Shown here piece by piece: positions 46,501-58,489 of a DNA stretch of 64,000 nt. The stretch comes from Rhinopomastus cyanomelas. Taxonomy: Eukaryota; Chordata; Aves; Bucerotiformes; Rhinopomastidae. Under the pieces are notes generated by a model that saw nothing but the letters and a program-made list of their open reading frames with translations, ran no database searches and was not told where the DNA came from. Numbering within the stretch: position 1 is the stretch's first letter; each line of letters opens with the position of its first letter. A program made the position numbers and the translations under genes. Location of the stretch: the NCBI GenBank assembly GCA_013400115.1, contig VXBP01010406.1, positions 372,440 to 436,439 on the forward strand. The letters are read 5' to 3'.

Positions 46501-46971
46501 GCACTAGAAAGATGTACAAGTGGAGCCACGCCACGGCTTTGATTTTAAATTGATTTCATAGGGCACAGAGCTCCGTTACATTTCCAGAACGTTTTAAAAA
46601 CAAAACAATTCCTTAATTAGAAAGCTGGTTAAACTAAGCCCTGGTCTCACTTAATTCCGATCCTTTTTATTTTAGAGGTCTATTTATAGAGATGGGATGG
46701 GGGGAAAAAATGAAAACCCATGTTTTGCTTTCCTTGGTTTTATCTGAACATCATGAACTCGTTTCTGCGCTTGACCGCATCATCTGAACAGGAAAATGGG
46801 GAAGCACAAGCTTTGAGATCGGTTTCTTCTGCTCTGCAGGTCTTCAGCTCCCCTATTAGTTCTGATTTTCTTCTTAGCCATCCAAATCTGGCAGCTGAGT
46901 CATCTTGGTCTTGTGTTTTGGTATCATTTCCTCACCCACTTGTCCTCTCCAAGTCATCTCATAGGTATTCG
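46501..46971. other. Unique intergenic sequence
   Basis: Nothing recognised. Confidence 0.4.
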
Positions 46972-47676
46972 ATTCACAGAATCACAGAACATCAGGGATT
47001 GGAAGGGACCTTGAAAGATCATCTAGTCCAATCCCCCTGATACAGCAGGATCACCTAGACCAAGTCACACAGGAACACATCCAGGTGGGTTTTAAACATC
47101 TCCAGTGAAGGAGACTCCACAACCCCCCTGAGCAGCCTGTTCCAGTGCTCCGTCACCCTCACTGTGAAGAAGTTCCTTCTCATATTGATGTGGAACCTCC
47201 TCTGTTCCAGCTCTTGTCCTATCATTAGATGCCACTGAGCAGACCCTGTCTCCATCCTCCTGACACCCACTCTTCACATATTTATAAACATTAATGAGGT
47301 CACCCCTCAGTCTCTGTTTCTCCAAGCTAAAGAGACCCAGCTCCCCAAGTCTTTCCTCATCAAGGAGGTGTTCTACTCCCTTCATCATCTTTGTGGCTCC
47401 ACACTGGACTCTCTCCAGCATTTCTCTGTCCTTCTTGAGCTGAGGAGCCCAGAACTGGACACAATACTCCAGATGTGGTCACACCAGGGCAGAGTAGAGA
47501 GGGAGGAGAACCTCTCTTCATCTACTAACCACTCCCCTTCTGATCCACCCCAGGATGCTGTTGGCCCTCAGCCACAAGAGCACATTGCTGGCTCATGGTC
47601 GTCCTGCTGGACACCAGGACCCCCAGGTCCCTTTCTGCTGCACTGCTCTCCAACAGGGCACTCCCCAACCTATGCT
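46972..47676 (-). mobile_element. CR1 3' region, well preserved
   Basis: Minus-strand copy: tail ATTCACAGAATCACAGAACA, GGGATTGGAAGGGACC, ATCATCTAGTCCAATCCCC, GACCAAGTCACACAGGAACA, the 3' UTR and the beginning of the ORF2 C-terminus, truncated at CCCCAACCTATGCTG. Same subfamily as 995-2,175 and 22,316-23,830. Its ORF2 fragment has frameshifts. Confidence 0.96.
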
Positions 47677-47677
47677 G

Positions 47678-47828
47678 TCCAGGAAGGTGATGGCATCACC
47701 CTCCTTGAAGGCGCTCAGAAAATGTGTGGATCTGGCACTCGGAAACATGGTTGAGTGTGTGGTGGGGTACGGTTGGTGGTTAGATGTGATGATCTTGGAG
47801 ATCTCTTCCAGACTCAAGGATTCCATGC
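47678..47828 (+). mobile_element. CR1 3' end, head-to-head with the preceding copy
   Basis: GGCATCACCCTCCTTGAAGG, CGCTCAGAAAATGTGTGG, ATCTGGCACTCGGAAACATG, GATGTGATGATCTTGGAG, ATCTCTTCCAGACTCAAGG and a GATTCCATG tail. It belongs to the GACATGGTTTAG-type subfamily seen at 41,370. It is the last CR1 recognised in the window. Confidence 0.85.
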
Positions 47829-50159
47829 GGTAGGGAAGCGCAGGTGGTCATTACGGCCAGCACAGCTGGGCCTCAGCCTCGCCAGCAGCCCAGCCTGCTC
47901 ACGCTCTGCATTTGCACGCGGTAGGACACACAGGGCCGTGCAGGCTGGGGCATCGCTCCACTCGGTGACTTCAGGGGTTGTCTGTGTGGATCGATTTTTG
48001 ACTCTCAAATGTGTTGTGTAGTAGCTCTGGGTTTTTTTTGTCCCCAGCCAAGGCAATTCAGCTTCAAACATGTCTGTCTTCTTCATGAGCAGTTTAAACT
48101 TTCACTCAAGTTATTTTCTTCTCTTTCCCCAAGCTCATAATTTGAGGGAGAAATCATCAAAAATAAGTACATAACATAGCAGAACACAAACCCTTAAAAA
48201 CTGGCGGAACCTTCAGTCTCTGCTTGTTTTCCTTCCTGCTATTTTGTTTTATTAATAAGGCCGCCTCTATATTCACTACAACATAAGAAAGCTATTTCCA
48301 ATGAACCAGACCAGGCTTTGTTAGACATCAAATATAACTAATATTTGATGTCATAAATATTAATGACTTTCATGTCTTTAGATACTTTCGAATCAATTCC
48401 AAACAGTTTTGTTTTGATTTGCTCTTATTTATTTTTTCACATTGAACTTACGGGAGGAATTTTCCCCTATTTTTTTCTGTGAAAAATCTATCAAATCCTG
48501 CAGCTTGATTTGATCTTTTGAAGCCTCTTTACTGGCTGTTTGAATTAAGATGTTGTTCAGTGTGTTTTAGGTGGCTAAATCCACGTACCCAGGCGAGATT
48601 AACGGTTGGCATCGCATGGCAGAACTGCCTGAGCAGTGGGCACCAGTTTGGTTGTCATTGTGGAACCGATTCCAGGATTTCCTGGTAAAACAGAAGGGGC
48701 TGGGAGAGGGAGTTTCCTTTAGGTGGGAACATTTCTCTGTGGGATATCACACAGCACAGCCTGTCGTTCGAAATCTGATTTCTTGGCCAGTTCTCCACAG
48801 GTACTAGACTACATGAGTGGTCTCAGTAGCCATAAACTACAGTTTGTTGTTCCTTAAAAGCAGGGAATCTCCTCTTTTGGGGCTGAATAGTTCCATATCC
48901 TCTCACAAATGCACAGGCTCGTGTTTAGGCTACAAACTCAACTTTTCTGTCCTATAACTAGATAATGAATAAAGTTATCGGCCTAACAACTGTTCATTCA
49001 GAGAGCAATGTCTTGGAAAGAGTAGATGCCTGAACCTGACGTGTCTGTAGTCATTGGGAGCCAAGTTACAACATCCATCTATAGGAAGAGGAGTGGAGGC
49101 TTACACATACATTCGAGGATGTGCCAGTATGAAAGAAACACAATTATTCCTCCAAGAGTGACAAGTGGCTCCATACATTTTTTTCATGTTTGTTTCTAGA
49201 TTTCTTGGGTTTTTTTATTCCTATGGTTATAGAAAACAAGCTCTGGAAACCTGATGTTATACTTGGCTTTTGCCTTAGAGCCTGTTTTTCCTAAGGAGTC
49301 CTAGCACTAACCAACAACTTGCTGTCTATGGCAGCAACACAATATGATGACCCCATTGCAGCTTCCACTGGCAACAGATTTTTGTCCAAGCATGTTTGGA
49401 AGTGATCAAGCCAGACCCGTTGTGATGCTGACGCAGCTCTTGGAACCCAGTCCCTGTTCTTGCTGCAGCAGTAGGCTGCTGAACAACCTGTGAAAAGTCA
49501 GACTTTTTATGACTAGGTGTAGAAACCTTGTTCCCTTGGCACCTCTCCCTCTTTGTGCCATCGTAGGAGACGGCACAACCATGAACCACAGTGACAACAA
49601 GGTCCAGATGTCCTGGACAGCTGGTCTGCTTTGGACATCCGTCATGTCAGTCCTTATTTGCAGACAGAAATGCTTTCTGGTACTCAGAGTTGGGTAAAAT
49701 GAAAGATGGTTGGAGCTGAGAGACTCTTCCCAGTAGTTATTTGCATTCAAGAGAGCTGTAGCCAAGGAACAGAACAAGGCTGGAGTCTGCAGTTGCCAAG
49801 CCATTGAGTTCACAGAATTTGTCCTAAAAGTGAACGTGCAGGGAAAAAGGCAAGGTGGGCAGGGCTGGGAGACAGAGGTTTTGTATCCAGGAGGTTACCT
49901 TTGTACTAACCCAGGCACAATAAAAGCAATTCCTACAGAAGTTGTTCTTTTGTCACTAGACACATCTTGAAAGGCTCAGTCTATAATCACATCAAAGGAA
50001 GAAAATAGATGCAAGACTGTGATGGGAAATGTAGGCAAAGAGTAAGTAAAAAGAAAGTACTCATACCTTAAAAAAAAAAATCCCCTCTAATGCTTTCAGA
50101 GCATGAAGGAAGGAAATCCCATGTTCTTTCCAAGCCTGTAGAGCATCATAGCTGTTGTA
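47829..50159. other. Unique sequence, start of the CR1-free block
   Basis: No gene, RNA gene or mobile element recognised. AT-rich sequence near 48,240-48,440 (with the hairpin listed separately) has regulatory-like composition. Confidence 0.45.
48324..48352. repeat. Perfect 12-bp inverted repeat (hairpin)
   Basis: GACATCAAATAT (48,324-48,335) and ATATTTGATGTC (48,341-48,352) flank an AACTA loop. No mobile element terminus is recognised here. Confidence 0.88.
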
Positions 50160-50460
50160 AATAGGCCAGTCCCGGAGAGAGCACGCATGTTCCAAATGGG
50201 AGGAGATTATTTGCTGCATCATTTTAGCACGTTTGATTTATCAGCAGCTAATGGAAAGTTGACAGAGACTTTGAACAAAATAATTCAGTGTGTCATAAGC
50301 CCGAGATTTGGCATCAAAACCCTGTTACTTATGGTATATGCGTACGGAGAGAATAAAGCCAAGTTGTTAGCATTAATGAAATCCATCCTAATTCCTCTTC
50401 ATAAGATGCATTATTAATCTGCTGTTATTAAACAAGGAGCTTTAAGCAGTTGGGACAATG
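50160..50460. promoter_or_regulatory. Candidate conserved non-coding element
   Basis: Repeat-free block with GATTATTTGCTGCATCATT, TTGATTTATCAGCAGC, CAAAATAATTCAG, a palindromic CATTAATG at 50,371-50,378, CCTAATTCC and GCATTATTAATC. It has the strongest motif density of the blocks between 48 and 56 kb, about 11 kb 3' of FOXB1. Confidence 0.42.
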
Positions 50461-53400
50461 AGTAGGGCAGGGAAACAACACACGTTTGAAAATGGCACTG
50501 TTCATAGAAACAACCCAGAGGCTGAAGAGAATTCCTTCACTTCAGTGATGAGACGGGGGTACTTACCTGGGCTTTTAGATCATTTTGGAGGGTACTCTTT
50601 AGGCAGTCCTTGTGACTAACTGAGCTTGGCTGTAGTAACTAAATTGGGGATGGTTTATCCTGGCTTGCTGAGAAGTGAGGTTTAGGAGGCCATGTTTTGT
50701 GCCTGTTGTCTTCTCTTGTCTTGGCCAGCTTCAGTCAGACTTGAAAGTTCCCTTTCTGCTAACAGAGCCCAATTTTTTCAAGTGTTTCCTTAAATATGTT
50801 CTCAGAGTGTTGGCTGAACAGAAAAGACAGGCTCAAACAAGTCTCCTCTTCAGGGCAAAGCGTTCTGAACACCATTCATCTGTGCTGCAGCATCAGCAAG
50901 GCGGTTGGTCGGTCAGTGGGTCAACACCACCACAAATCAGCAGGCAAGTTGCTGCTTCATCTCTGCTCTTGCCAAGTAGGTTATCATAAGGGAGGGCTGT
51001 TCAGGCAGGTGTAGTTTAGGGAACAAAGGGTGCTATCTGTAGGGAAGGAGGTGTATTTACTCCACTGCTTACACTACACTGTGTTGGCCATCCCCACTGA
51101 GATCAATGGGAATTGTAGTGTGGACTGAAAGGAGACCAGCACAAAGAAGAGCGAAGTTCAGTCTTGAAAAGCTTCTGTGTCCAGAGAGAGCTCCCTGAGT
51201 GCTGACTCAGTGCCGAAAGGATGCCCAGTACAGCTCCCACCAAGGCCATGGAGAGGCTTTCTAAGAACAGATTAAAGTTGCCATTGTGTCAGGAATGCTG
51301 CTGAGAGAACAATGTTTGAGCAGATCTTTCTCTGGTAGGTGATTTTCCAGTGGTTGGGGACTTCAGGGAACAGATAAGTAGATGGCACCTTACTGCCTAG
51401 GGTTTGAGTTGTCCACAGAGACTGAGAAATGTGATTTTGTTTTGAAAATTAAACTGATCACATTTTCCTGTCCATTTACATGAGCCTAAAGTGCTTGGTG
51501 GTGTCTGTGCACCTAGAAAACACCTGGATATGTAATGTGGCATCACTTACATACGAACCTTGTCTGATGGTCTTGCTGTGTGTGAACTAAAAGGAACCAG
51601 TCTGAAGTAAGTGGAGCATCCAAAGGAGATTTGGGGATGTTGCTAAAGCATTTGTTCAGTCAGTTTATTAGAGCAATAATTTCAGGGGATTCCCCCCATA
51701 CAGATTTTATGAATACATCTGAATTCCTTCAGAGTCAAGAGAAGGTTGGGGTTGAAAGAGGAGGTACTTGTCAGAAGACAGCTTTGTCCTTTCAAATTCA
51801 GAGTTGCTCCTGAGTGCTGCAAAGAGAGAAAAGGTTGCAGGGTATGGTGCAGCACGCTTGGAACCGTGAAGAAGTAGGCAGACATGGCTTGCACCCCTCA
51901 GAAAGGCTGTTCTGAGAGGTACGAGGAATTCCACCTCATGGCAGGATACTCTGAGGGTCCAGGCTTGTGTGATGATTCTTGCTGGTTTTTTATGAGATCA
52001 GTTCCCAGCCTTCCTAATAGGTATTTCCAGAGCTAAAGTGGATGAATACAGACAGCTTCTGCTTTGTATCCTCCAAAGCTGCAGGAGAAGACAATGTGGA
52101 AAACAGTCCTTAACTCTTTGCTGTTGACCTCCTACCCACTGTGCCACATCCACAGAACCATAACCTCCCTGGCTTGCCCTGAGAGCTAAGGGACGCATTG
52201 TTACTGACCCAGATTCATCCCATTGAGTCTCTTTGCAGCAGCATTTGACCCCAAAACTGTCCTTTTAAGCAGTATCTCTTTAGGTGGAAAGAAAAAGGAC
52301 TAAAATCACCCAGAGCTTGATCATGGAGAAAGAGTTTGGGGTTGCTTTACTTGCTTGTAGGAGCTGACAAAGGAGGATGCTCAGGAAAATTAACACCATG
52401 AGGGATTTTCAGTGTTTTGAACAAAAGAAACAGCAGCACTGACATGTGTGTGCACAGCCCTTACTGCAAAGGAAGGGCCGACGACTGATCAAGGGTGCTA
52501 GATGTCTCAAGTTCTTCCTTCTGTTATGTTCTGGGTGATTAAACAGTCTGATGTCTCTCTCAGAGCCTCTGGTCTGACAAGGTTTTCCCTCACTTCAGAA
52601 ATGTATTTTGGTTTGTGATTTACACCTGCAACTATGTAGGAAAGAGACATCCTCCGGACTCGGACTCGGACATATCAGTTGCAGACAAAGTGAAGTGGGT
52701 TGATAGAATTAGAGCACTGGGGGTAGAACTGGGTTTATTTTCCAACAGAGAACCTTCATCTCAGTATGCAGTAGGTTCCCCTAGTTATTCCTGCGTGATG
52801 ACTTCAAAACAGCCTGATCTTGAACTCATGGAAAAATGAAAAAATGCTAAGCTGGTGAAATATCTGTAGAGCTTCTGATTAGGGGGGCATAGGGAGAAAG
52901 CAAGAATAGTCCTGTAACCTGAATTCCTCTAAAGAAAGGCCCTGGAAGATGAGCCAGAGGTTTCAAAAAGCATGTCCCAAACCATCCTACAGTAATGGGA
53001 CTCATCTCTCTGTAGCACCTATAATAGGTATCTATGCAGAGACAGTGGAGTTCCCGTTAATTGTCCTTCATGGAGTTCACTCCATGGGTGAGGAAGAGAA
53101 TAAGGTAATGTCAGAGTAGCCAACCCCAGCTGGTGCTTTCCAGCCTCTGAATTGTGCAGACCAGGGCTGTGTCTCCAGGGGCAGAGCAGGAGCTTCAGCC
53201 TTGCTTTGCTCTGCTGCTCCTCTATGGACTTGCTGCCTGTCCTATGGGGACAGAACTTGTGGCTCCAGTTCAGCTAAACTCTCCCTGGACTGTCTGGGGC
53301 TGCTGGCTTCTGTGTGTCAGCACCAACACCACCCTAGCAACTGGGATAAAAAGTCACACACTGTGTGTATGTTCTCTATGGCAGCTGGGCCAGAGAGTCT

Positions 53401-56079
53401 CTTCCTGCTGGCACAGATCGTACTGGCAAATGGCCTTCTGGTGATGTGATTTAGGTGTGAGCTCCCTTTGAAGATGGTGAGCAGTTTCATGCCAGTCTAG
53501 GTATGATTTCGTGGGAGGCTACCTGTATAGAAATGCTGTAGAAAAGTACAAATCCTTCTCCCTCTTCCAACACATCTAACCAACATTGCCACGGTGCTGA
53601 TACGATCTAACGCCGTCAGGTTTGGTGTCATTAGTGACATTCCACTGCTGCAATTTGCCTACCAGCTCTTTCAGTGCCGCTTTCAGGAGGAAACCCAGTG
53701 TTAGTAACTCTGGTGGTTTTAGCAAAAGTCTTACAAGCACCTGATGCTTGACATCACAATCCTGTGGAAGTCAATACTAGAGAATCTCCAGTGTTTGGTT
53801 TGTTGTTTGGAAAGGAGGAAACTTTCAATACTATTGAGGCTAAGCTAGAAAGTGTTTTGTACTGGGATTTCTAAAAATAGATTCTTAGCTGTTCTTTCTT
53901 CCTCCAAAAAAACTCAAACCAGCCAAAACTAACAAAAAACCCTAACCCAAAAAACCCAGAGCTTTGTTGGAAACAGAGAGGGAACGTAGGACCTAACATT
54001 CTCTGTTTGGTCCTTCCTTGGTCTGTTGAACAGGGGGGAAATGGTTTCTGTCTTATGGTCTGAAAGCATCAGACTAACAATTGAGGACAAAACTGAAAAA
54101 CGCAGGCACGTTCCAGAACTTTCAGGATGGCCCACGGTCACCTGTGTACACACTGTGCACGACCTGCCACAGCCACTGACTGACTGGGACACCAAACTGG
54201 GAAAAGCAAATCACCTGCTCAGAAAACCAGCTGAGTGTTCAAAAAACAACCTGGATGGTGTAACCCTTGCTCTTGCAAATCATGAATGGCTCAAAATTCC
54301 TTTAAAGATACATCCTATGGCTGGCAGGGGAAGCAGCTCCCTGTGGTCCAGCTCTTCCCTGTATGCATTCAGGCGTGTGTCTGCTTCTCAGAGCTTCCAG
54401 ATGCACCTGTCCCTTCTAGGGCTAGCAAGGATGAGGAGGATGTAGCTCAATAAAGAAATGAATGTGGCTCCTAACAGCTTCCTGCAGATGTGGAAATCCT
54501 AGATGTTTGATTTTGTATCTCTTAGAATTCCATTCAAACTCTGAGTTCTCACAGCCATAAACAAAACAGCAATTTGGAGCCAAGTTACATGTAACAGGAA
54601 TCGATCCTCCCCTGGTCACCTTCCCTGTTCTGAAGAGGACTTCCTTAACCTGGAAATTCTGATGGTTAATTATGAAATTGTTTTCAGCGTGAGCTCAAGT
54701 ACATCGAGCACAAAGTGGGAAGGAATGCAAACTACTGGCATCTAATCCCACCCTTTTCTCTCTGTGTGTGATCAGTCTTAGAACCTGTTCTGAGCTAAGG
54801 ATAAGTGAGAACACAGGGAGGCGTGTTCCCAGGGGTTCAGCACCACAGTCTGACAGGCCTGGGGAACTATCTATCTCCCCTTAGCCCAAAGGAAGGGGTG
54901 AACTGCTGGCTGCACCTTCCAGCTTCTCAGCACTCTGGTGCCAGGAACCCTCATCGTTAGGCTGAGGAGTTACAAGTGTTGTTTGAAAGCCAAAGCCACA
55001 AAGACTTCACAGCAGAGAAAGACAGGAAGAGGTGGGAGAGAATCAGATGGGGATTTGTTCCAGTTGATAGAAAACTGCACTTCTGTGGTGTGTAAGAGGT
55101 GGGGTTGCAGCTGTTTGAAGAGATGGGTGGCATGTTTCATCCATCTTGGTATCCTGCAGTGGAGTTTTCTGCCTGGCCTTGCATTGACCCAACACATCTG
55201 GGTTTGGCTGGAGATTCGTGTTCAGCCACTGCAGAGTAGAGGCTTTTGCATCGTTTTGCTGATTTCCTTTGTGTTTGCTGGTTTAACTGGTAGTGCAGCA
55301 ACACTGTTGGTCCATAGGGATAGGAGAGCCCTATGAGAACTATCTCAGACTATTGAAGCTGTTGTCTGATCCTGCTCAGGGGAGCAGCTTGGGGAACAAA
55401 AGTTCCTAAATCTTTTGGTGGGCGCCAGAAGGCACCTCACACCACCAAGGCTGCGTGTAGAAGTAGAACCATGTCCAGAGGTTCAACCCCTCCTTTCTTA
55501 TGTGTTGTCCACCCAGCAGCCATTAAAGCAAGTGAGGAGGAGGGAAGCTGCAACCCCCCAAGAGCCTGGATTTCACCCCGCAGACAAGCCCAGGACATGC
55601 AGGTGGTCTGTGCTGGGGGAGTGGAGCTGCTGTTTTCCTGCGCCGTAAGATTAGTCTGGGCTGTAATTTCTCTCTAAGGAGCTGCTCTAATTAATGCAAA
55701 ATACTCTAGTTACTACTTAATGAATACCCAGGCCCTTCTAAATAGCACAAAATTAAGAGCCTCTGTTTAGTGGTGCCTGCAGTTGAGATGTGAGTCAACC
55801 TTTCAGACACTTTGGCGTTTCCTGGCAGTGCTTCTGTTGGGAACGTGAGAGGGAGCAGAAGTGAGACCCTCCACGGGTGAGAAGGTTCCCTGCTCTGTTC
55901 AACACCCAGCAGAGGAGGAGAAAGAGTGGCAGAGCAGGGATTTTCACTGCTGCTAAAGGAAAGGCCAGGATCACCTAATCCTGTGCAGCACTCAGCGTTC
56001 CTCCGGGATCACCTCTGAGAACAGCAGCTCTTCCTTCACGGTCTTCTTCCCAGTTAGGCACTGGCCGAGTCCCCAGTTA
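50461..56079. other. Unique intergenic sequence without CR1
   Basis: More than 5 kb in which I recognise no gene or mobile element. Frames such as 50,675-50,989, 53,154-53,449, 54,026-54,445 and 54,938-55,336 have no domain and overlap other frames. CCACTGAGATCAATGGGAAT near 51,096 is a possible trace of an ancient amniote repeat. At 52,654-52,669 there is a three-copy CGGACT repeat. Confidence 0.45.
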
Positions 56080-56084
56080 GGCAT

Positions 56085-56450
56085 TGGCTTATCGAACGGG
56101 AGGGAAAGGCAGGGCAGCGCTGCCTGTCTTGGGGCTCGGAGCACCCCGGGTCAGTCGGCAAGGCTGGGTTGCTCTCTCGGGGGTCTCTGCTGAGCCTGCA
56201 GGATCCCTGGGAGCAGTGCAGGGCCACGAGGTGCGATGCGGGGGTTGCCGGGGCGGAGCTCGGCTTTGGAGGTCCCCCCCGTTCCCCCTCGGCATGTGCG
56301 CAGAGCCCGCGGGTGGGAGCGCTTGGCCCAGGCGTCCCGCGAAAGGGCTGCAGTCCTCGGGGCGGGATGGGCGGGGGCAGCGGCGGGGAGCAGGTGGTTC
56401 CTCATTTTTCTCTCTGTAAATAACATCGGTACCTTCCAAACCGGAGCGCG
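56085..56450. promoter_or_regulatory. Isolated CpG-rich patch, possible CpG-island promoter
   Basis: GC-rich sequence with frequent CpG (GCGATGCGGGGG, GGGGCGGAGCTCGG, GGGGCGGGATGGGCGGGGGC, with GGGCGG Sp1-type boxes) set in AT-rich surroundings. It lies 4.6 kb past the FOXB1 stop codon and is separate from the FOXB1 island. Open frames in most of the six reading frames follow from composition. It may be a promoter of an unannotated transcript or a CpG-rich polycomb-type element. Confidence 0.45.
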
Positions 56451-56619
56451 GGTCGGCTGGGTGAAGCTGAAGTCTCATTTTAATGTTAGTTTTAGTTTTT
56501 CTTGTGGTGTTGCATTGTATTTACTTATTTTTTTTTCCAAGCAAGGGGTGCCAGAGCAAAGGGACCCAGAAAGAGAGAGGAAGATAAAATGAATTTAAAT
56601 TCCAAAGGGGTTTCAGTGC
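56451..56619. other. Unique sequence
   Basis: Nothing recognised. Confidence 0.4.
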
Positions 56620-57300
56620 TGGTTTCCTAGTCCCCGAGTCAGCAATGTGTTTGTGAAAATTCAGCCTTTTTGTCTCTTAGAAAAAAAGGGCTAAATCTAC
56701 ATCGGTGGCCCAGTCTAGGTTTGCTATTCTTTGCATTTTCTATTCAAGTGAATGAGAGTGAATGAAGTGGCCTGGGACCCTTTATTTGATCTACTCAATT
56801 GCATAAAGTGACAGAATTCTAATATATTTGTTTAATGCTCTTCAATGGGGCTTTCACTTTCTAGCTTGCAAATGAAGCCTCGATCTGCAAAGTTTTGTCC
56901 TTTTTTTTTTTCCTTTGCGCCTTTTTTTTTCCTCGTCTTTTTTTTTCCCCTGGCAAAGAGACCATATTTCATAACTTGGGCCACGGTTTGAAGTGATTTC
57001 GAGAGGAGTTTTAGACTCGAAAAGTGGGGAAATAAAGAAACAGATGTGAAGTTATTGTAAATTCTTATAGTGGGCTCTGGGGCTATTGTAAATCCACTGC
57101 AGGCGGTCCAAAGCCTCTCTTTTTCATGCTGTAATTGAAACATATTAATTAGATAATTTGTTGTTAGTTTAAAAGAAACAAATACAGCCCCTCAAAGGCT
57201 TCGCAGCCTCCGCTTCTTTTTGTTAATAAAAACAAAACAGCGACAACAACCGAAAAAAGAAAGGAAAAAACTACCCACGAAGTGACATTTATATTAAGAT
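56620..57300. promoter_or_regulatory. Candidate conserved non-coding block 3' of FOXB1
   Basis: Repeat-free AT-rich sequence with TCAATTGCATAAAG, GTTTAATGCTC, CATATTAATTAGATAATTTG (57,140-57,159) and homopyrimidine tracts at 56,899-56,948. The minus-strand lysine-rich frame here is merely the pyrimidine tract read in reverse. Confidence 0.35.
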
Positions 57301-57544
57301 TCCGGGATAATTCCGCACTGGATGTGGTGACGCTGCTAAGTTTTGCTCTCCCTCTCCCAAGCAGCGTTTGTGAAGAAAATCTGGCTCATAAAAAACTCCC
57401 TGCGAGGGGTGGCCAGGCGTTTCTTTTCTCCCTACCTGGCACAAGGCGCGGTCCGAGAGAAAATAAATATTCTGGGGTGAGAAAGAGCTGGCTGTCCTCA
57501 ATAGGGGATTCAGCCTTGTGGGGTGGGTGTCCTGTCACACGTCG

Positions 57545-57625
57545 AGGGGAAAGAAAAAAAAAGGAAAAAAACAGAAAAGAAAAAAGAAAAGGGAAAGAAA
57601 AAAAAAAAGAAATATACCGACGAGA
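57545..57625. repeat. Polypurine tract
   Basis: About 80 bases almost wholly A and G on the plus strand (GAAAGAAAAAAAAAGG and similar). Frames that translate it as Lys/Glu-rich are artefacts of low complexity. Confidence 0.92.
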
Positions 57626-58489
57626 AAGGATTCACACCCCATGCACTGAGATGAAGCAAAATCCCGAGTCGCCAAGCACGACTGGGTCCGAGCTTACCTT
57701 GCACCGCCGAGTTCAGCCCCATCCTCCGGAAGAAAAGAGCTTTTGCACAGACGTAAAATTTAAACCAAAGGATTCCCCCATACTCACCCCGACCACCACG
57801 AAGCGTCTAAACACGCCAGAGAGCGTGGCTGTGGCTGAGTCTCCCCCCACCCCGCCCCGCTTCTCCCCTTCGCTCCGCGCTGGTGTCTCTGGCTCTTGTG
57901 TTTCAGATCTGTGTTTATTGACATTGGACTTGAGCCATTAGGGAGATTTAACAAGTCAAAGCAGTAAATTGAAGCGAAGCGCTAAGCTGCGGGTTAGTTT
58001 GATCGGCGCGGGCAGGGATGCGCGCAAGGATGCGCGCAGAGATGCGCCTAGGCGTGGGGAGTCCCAGGGCTTGGGCGGAAAAAAGAGGGAAACGGCTCAT
58101 TAAAAGCTGCGGTGGCGAGACTGACCCTCGGATTCTGTACAGAGGAAAGTATTGCACCTTTTGAAAATATTTTGCCTTGGGGCATCATCTTTGCAGATCT
58201 TTACCGCCGCTGGTCAGTCTAGAGTTTAAAAACAGACCATGAAAGCGCAGCTTCGTCTTCTTAGCTAAGCTTGGATTTCGTCTTAGAGGATTTGTTCTGA
58301 CTGCTAGATCTTAAAAAAAAAAAAGAAAGAAAGAGGGGGGGGAAAAAGACTCCTAGTCGTCTAAAAATGTAGGTCATCGCTTGTTTAGGGAAAGTTTGTC
58401 GAGTTACGTGTCCATTGATCTGCTGATAAGTTTTGAATGCTTTCTTTAGCTGATCGTGTTGATATAATTGTGGGTTGGACTTGATGAAT
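57626..58489. other. Mixed unique sequence with GC-rich core
   Basis: GC content rises around 57,830-58,080, where the triple repeat listed separately lies; an A/G run is at 58,312-58,346. No gene recognised. The 219-codon plus-strand frame at 57,282-57,941 runs through the polypurine tract and has no domain. Confidence 0.45.
58017..58052. repeat. Three tandem copies of a 12-bp GC-rich unit
   Basis: GATGCGCGCAAG, GATGCGCGCAGA and GATGCGCCTAGG are exactly 12 bases apart. TGCGCGCA resembles the half-sites of NRF1 (consensus YGCGCAYGCGCR), so this may be a small binding-site cluster. Confidence 0.88.

Noticed and set aside
53938..53955. Telomere-like AACCCTAACCC
   Set aside because: Fewer than two full units within an A/C-rich stretch; not an interstitial telomere array.
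56832..57143. A lysine-rich minus-strand frame of 103 codons
   Set aside because: The lysines come from poly-pyrimidine tracts on the plus strand; no protein family is recognised.
57282..57941. A 219-codon plus-strand frame
   Set aside because: Its middle is the polypurine tract read as Lys/Glu/Arg. The rest shows no domain and lies in non-coding FOXB1 flank.
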